From the NCBI GenBank assembly GCA_019648995.1, contig BLXT01008461.1, forward strand, positions 1,003,599-1,033,969: a stretch of DNA of 30,371 nt, read 5' to 3'. This stretch comes from Plakobranchus ocellatus. Taxonomy: Eukaryota > Mollusca > Gastropoda > Plakobranchidae. Position 1 is the first letter of the stretch. Each line of letters opens with the position of its first letter. Of this stretch, positions 12,601 to 24,600 are shown piece after piece. The notes under the pieces were generated by a model. The model made no database searches. It was not told the origin of the DNA and saw nothing but the letters and a program-made list of their open reading frames with translations. A program made the position numbers and the translations under genes.

Positions 12601-15600
12601 NNNNNNNNNNNNNNNNNNNNNNNNNNNNNNNNNNNNNNNNNNNNNNNNNNNNNNNNNNNNNNNNNNNNNNNNNNNNNNNNNNNNNNNNNNNNNNNNNNNN
12701 NNNNNNNNNNNNNNNNNNNNNNNNNNNNNNNNNNNNNNNNNNNNNNNNNNNNNNNNNNNNNNNNNNNNNNNNNNNNNNNNNNNNNNNNNNNNNNNNNNNN
12801 NNNNNNNNNNNNNNNNNNNNNNNNNNNNNNNNNNNNNNNNNNNNNNNNNNNNNNNNNNNNNNNNNNNNNNNNNNNNNNNNNNNNNNNNNNNNNNNNNNNN
12901 NNNNNNNNNNNNNNNNNNNNNNNNNNNNNNNNNNNNNNNNNNNNNNNNNNNNNNNNNNNNNNNNNNNNNNNNNNNNNNNNNNNNNNNNNNNNNNNNNNNN
13001 NNNNNNNNNNNNNNNNNNNNNNNNNCCAATAATTATGTACATTGTTCATCAATAATTACATGTTCCACTTTGCTCTATATTTTTACGTCGATTTCACTAA
13101 TTTACATCGTTTTTTTACTGTCCATAGAAATGATGATAATAATGACAACTTGCAAGAATATGTCTTTTCCTGAGTGGCAGAGATGTCAAACACTCAGAAA
13201 ATACACATTTTGGGTGACCATTTCACTTGATGAGTTTTTTTCTTTCTTTGTGTCTGTTACAGAGTGATATTTTTTACGTTTTTTTTTATTTTTTATTTTT
13301 ACTGTTTGGGTTCATTTGTTCACTATATTCAAAAAAATATTACCTAAAAAGCACATAAAAAGAAACTACATTCAATTTTGAACAAAATAAGTGGTCATTT
13401 GACTATATATCATAATTATTAGAGAAAATATGACCACTTAAACTAATCCACCCATTAAATTTTTTTGCGAAAGGGAAAATCCTATGGAACCAAAGAGAGT
13501 TAAACATGAGCTTAAATTGTTATTGATTAACAGCAAACATTAAACATCAACACCGATTAGATTTTAAGAATTATTTAGAATATTAAACCTAATAAATGGT
13601 TGAGTATTAGAAAATACATTTTTTAAAATATTGCTGTGAGTTACAATTCCCTTATCAAAGTCTATTGCAGTTGCTTTACCTGACAAAAATACTCAAATTG
13701 CTACACTGAAAACTAACCTGGCCAGCGAGTGCAGGAGAAGTTGTGGCAAAAGAACTGGGTGGTTTTGTTGTCAATGCTGTCATGAAGTGAGGAGGGGGAA
13801 GATGAATGAGTATTCTTCAACAATAAATCCTAGAAATTTCAATCATTCTCACAATAAAATATCCACAAGGGAATAGTTCAGCTCACATGAAACAGGAAAT
13901 TACCCTATATGTCAAACTGTTTGCTGTGCTCCATTTCCAAACACAAGAACTATCTGTTCATTATTTTCATGACCTAAAAATACAAGGAAAAATCCCATCT
14001 AAATCATCTCCACTGTACAAGCATTCCGCAAAATACAATTTGAAAATCTGAATATTGATTCAATGTGACAGGCCTACAGGTTGACTTTACCTTTCTTCGA
14101 GATTTGATAAGAAACAATTTACCCAGTAGGTGCATAAGTTCTCACCATCATCAGTGAATATTATATGAAAGCATCCTGAGTCCTTGACGTTTCTAGGAAA
14201 AAAAATGGTATTATATATTTTAAAACAAATTCAAACATATATGAAAAAAAATATATGCTATTTTGTTTAGAGTAACCCCAATCAAAAAAGATACTTCTGC
14301 TGTGATCAATGGGCAGAAATGTTTTAAAAATACAGAGGGTCTCATAGAAACTTTAATTTTGAAACTGATAGAGAAACACAAACATTATATTTGTCTGTAG
14401 ACAGAATGCAATTAGATGATATCATTTTCAAAACACAGAGGGTTTTGTATTTTAGCATTCATCATTCACATGCACTAGTTACTTCACTTTTTCCTAAAAA
14501 TGTGTTCTTTTCCCACAAAAAATAAAGACTTTCTGTTGGGTACACCTTGCTGCTAAACATGGACTATGTTTCATAAAACAGGAAAAAATGTTCAAATGAT
14601 ACAGAAAACCCACAGTTGATCTCCAACATCCACACACAGCTGTTTCTGTCCAGGGACAGCAGATGTTGTAGTAACAGGTGTGAGGAAGGTTGAGCCAGGC
14701 AGGCCTGTTGAGTTGTCTCTTACTGTAGGGTCAAGGGTTACATTTAGGTCAGATGACCTGGGGCCAGGAGTCACTTTGGGAAGGGAACTGTGAACAAATT
14801 GGCCAGAAATCAATGACTAGGGTCCTACTTTGTTATGATACAAATAAAAATAACATAGTTTTTTACATTTATGTCAATAACTAAACAAAGTAAATTAATA
14901 AGAGACCTGCCTTATTAGTAAATCTGACTAGATCTATATCTATGAGTAAAATTATATTTTAATACAAACATAGACATTTCTAATTTTTTCCACAAATAAA
15001 GTTTGAGCTGCAGCACATCACAGCTCACAATCAACATTTTTTTTTTTTGGCTTTCAAGCTGGCAGCTTAGATGTATTCTTTCTCATATGTGCAAAATGTG
15101 CTTAAAACCAGTCTCAAAATTAATGAAACAATAATGGGACAGGGTTGTAAAGGGTGCTAGTTACAAATATGAGGCATACCCATTGAAATCCCCAGACGTA
15201 TAGACAGGGAAGTGACAGGGAATGTTGACCTTACAGTTGACAGTGCCTCCAGGTGTGGGACCCAGCTGATCTGTTATTGAAGGCTATGGACAAGTTAGTC
15301 AATAAAATGAAGCTAAATTTTCATTTGAATTTTTTGTCAATGAGTCTGTTCACTATTATGGTAATCTGAGGCTTGGTATTCATTTACAGAAATAACTTTT
15401 CTCTAATTAAAAAATATGTGGTATTTTGATTGCAGAGATACAGACAGTAAAAAAAAACAAAACCTGGTTTAAAAAAACAAAAAAAAGGTTTCAAATGAGG
15501 CTTGCAAAAAGTGAGCTTTGCTAGTGGACAAAAAATAATTAAAATGAATTTTTTCACTGAGAAACTCGAATTAAAATGTAAGTTATGATCTTTATTTAAT

Positions 15601-18600
15601 CAAATACAAAATGAAAGGAGACAATTTCTATAATTCTTCCAGTTACTTTCCAACTCCTCTTTCAGTTTTGATTATATACTAAAATCTCGTACACCATTTC
15701 TTAATCCAGAAGAAGCAGATTAATAAGTTTTAAAGGTGACATTTATTTGCCAACGTTGTTCTCTACCATACATAATTTTTTTTTCTTGTTTTCTCCTTAA
15801 TATTTTTGCACTATTTATTCCCTCACATATTATCTTTAAAAATTAATCATGATCAAAATATATCAATTATTGCTTTTATGTACTTTATTTGAAAATTTAT
15901 CTTTTCTTTATCTCTTACTTGTAATGGATGAGGATCAGCATCAACTGAAAACAAAAAATATGAATTCAGTTTGCAATATTTAATAATATCATCATTTCTT
16001 ATTTCAACCTCATTCAATCAAAAATGAAAGATCTGGTGATAGGTATTACTAAATCATAGGAAAAGTCTTAGACAAAACTTCGCAAGTTTTAGAGTGGCAC
16101 AGATCTAGAAAAGAGGAACTTGTTTTTGCAATATGTAAAAAGATTTATTTAAGTATCTTTTTTAATGTGAAGCACTTCCCACTTCACATGAAAAAAAAAA
16201 AAACAGCATTGGTGACTGGTTTCACTAAATCATAGGAAAGTTCAGAGCAAAGTTTTCTATCACTTAGTGTAACACAGAGACTCAAAGGATTAAATTAATT
16301 TTTTTTATTAAAATAAGTTTGAATGCTTTTTTTTTACAGAAAATTTAAAAATGAAAGAAGCACTGGTGTAAGATCTTACTAAATCATAGAAATTGTTTAG
16401 AGCAAAACTATTGAACATTAGACTAGTGGAAAACAAAAGATATTCTGTTTTCTCCATTAACAATTTTTAATTCGTCCTTTTTTCATAAAACTAAAACTAA
16501 AAATAGGATACATTTACAACAATCTTACCTGCTGAGCAGTTTACTCCAGAGAAGCCAAGACGACATAAACATTTATATGTTCCATTGTTTGATTGACAAA
16601 TTCCACCATTCCAGCAGGGGCTTGAATTGCAGGGATGCAAATCTTAAATAAATACACAAGAAAAATTGTTCCTCAAAAGTCATTTGCTCTGCTACTTTTA
16701 ATATCTATTAAATGGGTAGTATCTTTAAGTAGTTCAGATTTTCATGTACAAAGTGAATTGAAAAGAATGCGATATATTGGGTAGGTATATCAAAAGATTA
16801 TGGATAATGAGGTTGTTGAGGAAACAGAAACTTATAAGAGAATGTGATGGCTTAAAAGTGCTTGCATTTTTATTGACAAACTCACCAGGAGTACAGGTGG
16901 GCAGAGAGAAGTTATCCTGACATACACACTGTGTAGTTCCCAAACTAGGGTCTGCCAGGCAAGCTCCATGTGGACTGTTGCAGGAGACATTCTGACATAA
17001 GACATGACCTGGGTATGCATGAGAGGAAAAAAAAATAATAATAATTATCCCCTTAGTAACCTTGAATTTTTAGAATCCATAAGTGATACTTTAGAGGGTA
17101 CGTCACAAATCCTTGAAGTGGTGCAAAACTAGATTTTGCATTGTATTTTGATCAAAGGTTATAAAAATGCTGTCACATTCCTGATACACAGATCATAATG
17201 ATCACAGCACTTAATCAGTAATGTCTATCTCAAGACCAAGCCAGTTGAGAAGCATGTTGCCATTTTTATAAAGTGAAACTTCACCTTGTAAACCCTACAT
17301 GATGGAAACTGGAAAACGATACATAATTTGGTGGCAAGGTTGGGTAATTTACGCTTTCTAAAAAACACATAAAAAAAAAAGAAAAACGTGTCATTATTTT
17401 CTCCATACAAGCGTATAACACACCATCCAATGTAATAGGCCTGATTGCAAGCCATAATTATATAGGCCACTTTTGAAATGAAAAATGGTAAAAATCTATT
17501 TTCATTGTATTTGGCTCCCCTTCTCTTTAAGATCTTTGAGAAGAGAGGGAGAAAGAGAGACAGAGCGAGAGAGCACAAAAGAGAGTAAGAGAGAAACTGA
17601 GAGAGGAAATGATTTAAATCAATATTTAAAAAGCATAAGCTAAACACAGGACCTGCCTTCAAATCTAAAAGTATTATTATTTATCAATATCAATATGGAA
17701 TGAAATTGGAGCTGATAGCTGAACAAAGCTTTTGCTATTTCACCAACCTGACACATTCACCAGAGGCACATTGAAACATCTGACCTCACCAGAACTGGAA
17801 AAAGTTGAAAAAAAATGAATAAACATATAGTGACATATACATAGTGACTTGTGAAATTTTAGACTTAATGAAGATCATCCATGTGTTTTTCTCTAGTGGT
17901 TTTTACTAAATCTTTTCTAGCTTAAAAGCCTAATCATGCCAAAGTCAAAAGTATAATTGAGGCAAGAGGAATGGGTTTGGGTGCAGAGCACTAAGGTGAC
18001 ATGAGAGGAGAGAAAGAGAAATTAGTTTGTGTCACTTAGTCCCACTTTTGGGATTGTTGTAATCTTAATCCATGATTAGGTGATATGAGGTATATTTGCA
18101 CTTGTTAGCTCAGTAGTAATGGCAGGCCTAAACCTGTGACAGAAAGGTGCCTGGAGATTTTCAAAAATGGTGGATTTGCCTGTTATTTTGCTACCTACGT
18201 TTCAAAACTTGTTCACCACTTATTAAATGTAACAGTGCATCCTATTGTGGTTGATTCATGTGATAACTCAAATCTTAAAGTATTATTAGTTTTGTGCATC
18301 TCTTGTTGTAGAGGATGAAGTCAGGCACAACAAACAACAAAGCCTTACCCAGCTTGTAGACAGATATGTAGAGGTGTCAGCTGTGGTAACACCAGGACCT
18401 CATTGACACACTGACTACTGACCTGACCTACACTGTCTGGGAACACATACACACCCAGGGATAAACCTGACACTTCAGAGCTGTGGGATAAAATCATCTA
18501 AAAAAGTCAGGCAAAGCATATGGTGAATAAAATACTGTATGTACACTTTGATTTTTTTTTTTTTTTAATTAGGATTTGATGATTAAACTTTGAGAAAAAT

Positions 18601-21600
18601 TAATTTTAAGTTTTTCTTTTTTTCAAACACTTTCATTGATGACTATTGTAAAGAGAAAAGAAGTTGAAACTGACATTACTTATGAAAGAAGGAAATTCAA
18701 ATATTCAAGAACATAAAAACAATGAGCAACTGAAAAATAACAGTATTGATTATTTATGAAATTAGTGACTTTAAATTGAGGATTTTTTGCTAAAATAATA
18801 TGACGCATACATTTTCTGTTTCATTCAACATAATATATTAGCAATAAAATATTCATGAAATCTTGGCTTTTGTCCAAATCATATACACAGTATTTCTATT
18901 ACAATAATATATTGTTAATCTTTTTTTCTCTTCCATATGCTGTCTCACCAATTGCCAGTGACATTGTCTGGGGTAGAGTAGACCAGGAAATAGCATCCAC
19001 TGGTAGGATCTGAGCAAGGCAAGACTGTACCATCAGGTGGTGTAGGCGATACAAAGTTGGGCTGACAGAAAACATTTGAACATTTCTGTATATATACATG
19101 CTAAGAATTTTTTAAATCAGGACATATATCAAAATTACATATAATGGATAATACTTTAGGAAGCTATAATCTTTGGAAGTCGTAGATACTATACAGGTAC
19201 TTCAAGAAAGGATTATGTCATTACAATTAAAAAATACAAAGGAAGGCTTAGTGTTCAATTCAAATTAAGTCACATGCTTTGAGTCCAGCTTTAAAAAGCC
19301 AAATGTCCAATTTCACAGGTCTGAAAAAAATACATGAAATAAAGTAAATATTTTATTTTAATTTTGCTTCTAATGAAAAGGTGTTACACCCACTATGGAT
19401 TTGATATGGATTATCCAGATTGAAAGATATCAGAAAGAAATCCAAGCATATTTTTTTATTTTTTTTTTAATAACTGAGGTAAGACTTGTGGCTGCCTATT
19501 TGGAGCAATTTTCTTTGTGCTTGAATGGTGTTACCCGATGAACAGCAAAAATGAGAAGAAAACATCAAATTGACCTAAAGAATAACTTAATAGAAAATTA
19601 GGATGTAAAAAAAGGGTAGAATATTACAAAATGCATTTTTTTCAGTTTTGTACCAGTTACAATTCCTGCTTTAAAATCTATTGCAATCGCTTTTTTTCAA
19701 AAAGATAAAAAAAAAATGCAACAAGAAACAGTTCAAAATTGAAAACGTACCTGGTGGACATGTGCAGGAGAATTTATGGGAAAAGAATTGGGTGCTTTTG
19801 TTGTCACTACTGCCACGAAATGAGGGAGGGAGAAGAAGAATGAGAGTATTTCAGTAATGAGTTCTAAAGTTTACAATCACTCTTTCTAACCAAGTTCTCT
19901 TAAGTCATTACAAATGTAATCATAAGGACATTTTTTAACTCATAAGAAACAATGTCTTATGAATGAATAATGAGATAATTGCCGTTTTCCATTTTTATAC
20001 ATCAGAAAACATAGTTCCTTATTTTTTAGCCAAAAGTAAAGAAAAAAAAAAGAGGAAACAAAAAAATATTAACTCACTTGCCCCTGGGCTATTTTAAGCT
20101 CAACAACCACTGCTGCCTGGGCTTTTTGACTCATTTTCAAAAATTTGTAAAAGATTAACCATTCATAATACAATATTCTAGTTTTCATTGTTTAATAGAT
20201 CAAAATTTAAACTAAACAATGAAGTGATAAGAAATACTTTATGTCAATACAAAAAGTTTTTAATGATTTTCCAGATCTAGCTCTAGAAGTTTTTGGCAAA
20301 GTTTTCTTGGTCCAATTTAGGAAAGGCTCTGTTTTGTATTCAGGGTATTGTCTGAGTAATAGGGGATTTCTGGACCGGAATCGCTGGGCCTATCATTGAT
20401 AGTTACTTAAGACATAACAGAGCCCAATTTAAAAATCTATGCCTTGAAAATGAAATGTTATAGAAAGCGACGTTTTCTTGTTTATCGATAACAGCAACAA
20501 CACTGTTTATAAAATTTCCAAGGTCTGAGGGTAGGCTCCCTTTGGAACGATAGCACAAAAAGTTGACATCAAATGTGAACAAAACCTGCAACGAAAGAAA
20601 GAGAAATTGTTCCGATAGCTTTCACAATGCGATGTAAGTTAAAGATTTTTGTGTCATCCTTCTTTTTTTTTACAGAATTCGGTGGGAACGAAGTGGCACT
20701 GACCCTGTATATTTACTGGATGAGGCGCAAGTGAGTTAAAATCACTTCACATATCCACCTGCAAACATTCCAAAAAGAAAATTTTGAAGATCTGAATAGT
20801 TATGAATTCTGACAGGCCGACAATTGACACTTGAATTCTCTTGGAAATTGAAGTAAGAGCTTACTTAATTTACTACATTATAAACTTCTCACCATTATCA
20901 GTAAATACTATATGAAAGCATCCCGTGTCCTTGATGCCTCTGGATAAAATGAAAAGAAAATGCTCTTATAACATACTTTTATACAAAAGGAAATAAAGTT
21001 TAACAACGATGTAAATAGAATTTGTGTCTTCTTTTTTTTTTTTTAAGTTACAATAACCAAGTCTAAAGCTACTAAATATACTTTTGTTGAGACGATAAAC
21101 AAGAAAGTTTAAAAAAATAGAAAGGTTATCACAGTGGATATTAAATGTTGAAAACGATAGAGTAACACAGACATTATATTAGTCTGCAATGTTCAACAGG
21201 GTGAAAACACAGGAGCTTTCAGCCCAAGACTTCATCATTTACATACTCTGGTCACATCTGGAATCTTTAACCAAAAAAAAGTGTTCACACACATTAAAGA
21301 TTTCCTATTACACAGATATAATTGCCCAGTAGAAAATATGGAGATGTTACCATGTACAAAAAACTCACAGATGATCTCCAATATCCACACACAGCTGTTT
21401 CTGTCCAGGGACAGCAGATGTTGTAGTAATAGGCGTGAGGAAGGTAAAGCCAGGCAGGCCTGTTGAGTTGTCTCTCACTGTAGGGTCAATGGTCACATTT
21501 ATGTCTGGTGACCTGGGGCCAGGAGTCACTTTGGGAAGGGTACTGTAAAGAAGTTGATTAGAAATCCAAGACTGAGAATCCTATTTTAGTATTTGCAGAG

Positions 21601-24600
21601 ATGAAAACACAGTAGTTCCTGACAGTTATGGCAATGGTCTAAGCAAAATAACATACTCAAGTGATCACACTCAAAGCTTTGTCTACTTAGAAAATCTTAA
21701 CTAAATCCAAAATCAAATCTAATTCACTGCCAATTGCAGCTAAAAGATTATGTTTTTTTGCTTTTGTTTTTTTTTACCTTTCAATCTGAGTTTAAATGTG
21801 CTCTTTCTTGCATATGCAAAACATACATTAATAAAAGTATTTTGAATGTACCAAAATAAATTCTACAAGGTCAAGGAGTGCTATGAATGTGAGACAGAAA
21901 TCAGACAAAAACAAAACCATGAACAAAATAAAATACCCGTTGTAATCCCCAGTTGTGTAGACAGGGAAGTGACATGGAATGTTGACCTTACAATTGACAG
22001 TACCTCCAGGTGTGGGGCCCAACTGCTTTGTTACTGAAGGCTATTGATAAGTTAATTGACAAAAGTAAAATTATAAACTTGTATTTCAGCATTTGAGTAA
22101 GTTCACTACTGTGTAATTTTAGGCTAGCATTCTTCCACCGATGGAACTTTTCTTTAAGTCAGAAGGTAAGTGCTATTTTGATCATAGGGATTACAGACAG
22201 CTTTTTAAAAATAACACAGATGAAAAAAAAAAAACAATTCAGAAGATAGGTGCTATTTTGATCAAAGGGACTACAGTCAGCTGTAAAAAACCTGGGTAAA
22301 AAAAAAAAATCTTTTGAAGAGAGACTTGCTACAAGTGAACTATGTTAGTGGACAAGGAAAAATAATAAAAATGTTTCGGATAAACTCAATTTAAAACATT
22401 TTGCAATATTGACTTAATCAATTTTAAAATGAATGAAAACAATTTCTTTAGTTTTTTCAGTTCTATTTTTTAACCCCCTTATTTTTTAATTTTGGCCTCA
22501 AGATAGTTCAACTTTACAATTTCTTCATTTATCTCTTAGGGCAAAAAGAAACAGAGTAACAAGTATTATTAATGCCAATTTTTCAACTTGATTTTTCCGT
22601 CATTGATAATTTTTTTCTTGATTTCTCCTCAATAATTTCACCCAATTTATCTGCTCATCTATGATCTTTCAAAGATCAACCATGATCAATATTTATCAAT
22701 TATTACTTTTATGTGTATACTTTATTTAAATGTTCATCTTTTTTTCATCTCTTACTTGTGGATGATGTGGATCAACATCAACTGAAAAGTAAAAAAAACA
22801 TGAATTTAGTTTGCAATATTGAAATAAAGGCTCTTCATAACTCGCATCAAATAAACCCAAGTTTTGTTCTGAATTAAAATTAAAAGAAGCATGGTGCCAT
22901 GCAGTACTAAACCATTTGAATAATGTAAAGCAAAATTACCCAATATCTAGACTGGCACAATTATCCTTTTTCTTTCATCGAAAACACAAGTATTAGCAAC
23001 TGTTTCATCAGGGTTCACACATGTAATAGAACAAAACCAACAGAGAGTAAATTGAAAAAACTTTACCTGCTGAGCAGTTTACTCCTGAGAAGCCAAGACG
23101 ACACAAACATCTATAAGTTCCATTGTTTGATCGACAAATTCCACCATTCTGGCAGGGGTTTGGATTGCACGGGTCTAAAGCGTAAATGGAAAAAAAACTC
23201 TTCTAAAGTGACTTGCTTTCCTATTTGTAATCGCTATTAAATGAACTGTGTCTGTAAGCAGGTCAGATTCTGATGTGCTTTACAAAGAAAGAATTTGAAG
23301 ATGGCATATATTAGCTAGATGTATCAGAAGGTCATGGACGATGAGGTTGTGAAGGTAGAAAAGTACAATGAATTAGAAGTTTGTGATAGACTGTGATGGC
23401 TTAGAGACACTTGCCTTTTTATATTACACAGAATATAAAATTGTTTAGGAGAGCACAAAAAGCAATAATTTGCATAAGTAACAATCCTGGAAAATATTGT
23501 GTCTCATACTTTGTGGGGAGCATGCATAAAAGAAATCACAGAGTACTAAAACCTTGTCACACTCCCCTAACACTATGAATGAATTATTGGAAACATTTTT
23601 ATGGATGAGTTATATATCAACACTTTTGCTAAAACTATAGCACTTGTCCCTTAACAGAGCACTTTTTTTGGGATAAACATGCCAAAAGGTACTTTTAATG
23701 ATAGACAACAATAGCAAATGTATGGGAGAGTAGGATAGACACTTCTGATGATTGCCATTAAAAACAATATCAGAGATGATTTCCCAAAGAGTTACATTAA
23801 GTAAATCTGGCAACAGTGAGAAAATGTAATGATTCTAGAAAATCCTCTCAAACGTTAATTTTAAATGCAGGGCAAAATATTTTGACTTTAATAAATAGTC
23901 ACAGAGAAACTCACCAGAAGTACAGGTGGGCAGAGAGAAGTTATTCTGACATACACACTGTGTGGTGCCCAGACTAAGGTCAGCCAAGCAAGCCCCATGT
24001 GGACTGTTACAGGACACATTCTGACAGAGGGCAGAACCTTACAAAAAGTATATAAAACATTAGCTTTTGAAACCTTTTTTACTAATATAAAGGCTCAACA
24101 TATATACCATATCATTAGAAACTTTTTAAAGAGTTATTTTTAAGTTGAATCATTGTTTTGACTTTTCCTTCCAGGGATGATAAAAAAAAAAAAAAACCAA
24201 CCCAATCAACAAAAGCACTAGCCGTAAAAGTTTTAGTATTGAAGTTTATCGCTTTATTGCATGAATAATAATAATTCTGCTAAGATATTATTTTGAGCTG
24301 GCGATGTGGTCGTAACAACTATTGGCATCACTTCTCCAAAAAAATCATTTATCTTACATCCAAACCTAATTATACAAATCATCAAAAAATAAAAGGTCTG
24401 AGTACTTTACTTCAAAAAATATTTTTCTGTCCTAGACTGGTTTAAAAAAGAAATCATAACACTTGAATTGTTGTACATACTATCTTATAGTGTTTAAAAC
24501 ACAGAAAAAACACGTTACAGAAATCATTCAACACTTCTAAATACCATTTGCAATTTGTGAGGACAGCTTTTAGGCGATATTGCCCTGATCATCAGCATTA

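Larger units (their letters stand above)
9044..17008 (-). repeat. Segmental duplication copy 2 (B2 exon to U3-B3 intron)
   Basis: Same exon and intron order as the other copies. The B-A intron is shortened to 243 nt. The copy also gained a TTAA-type element, a second insertion at about 10291-10550 and a GA microsatellite. Introns 13777-14145, 14193-14613, 14788-15179 and 15284-15918 show only AT-rich sequence paralogous to the sister copies. Confidence 0.75.
17009..24037 (-). repeat. Segmental duplication copy 1 (B1 exon to U2-B2 intron)
   Basis: This block has exon order B-A-m-X-Y-Z-W-T-V-U plus the following intron, and is paralogous to 9044-17008 and 1-9043. Introns as well as exons align by eye, for example around the m exon (22782-23066 versus 6939-7265) and before B exons. 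Introns of more than 300 nt here (20940-21368, 21543-21936, 22041-22755, 23175-23914, 18481-18948, 17795-18348, 19062-19750) hold no further coding sequence that I can see. Confidence 0.75.

Noticed and set aside
12276-13055. Open frames of about 240 residues across the N run
   Set aside because: They consist of unknown residues from the assembly gap and have no coding evidence.
15278-15283. Alternative acceptors inside X exons (CAG in units 2 and 3)
   Set aside because: They give phase 1 and are not conserved in unit 4. The upstream TAG acceptor is shared by X2-X4 and gives phase 0, as required after the m exon.
17225-17662. 145-residue minus-strand frame, the longest real-base ORF
   Set aside because: It crosses the GA-rich simple repeat (Ser/Leu runs) in the U2-B2 intron. 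The frame is not conserved in the paralogous introns at 9044-9807 or 1-154.
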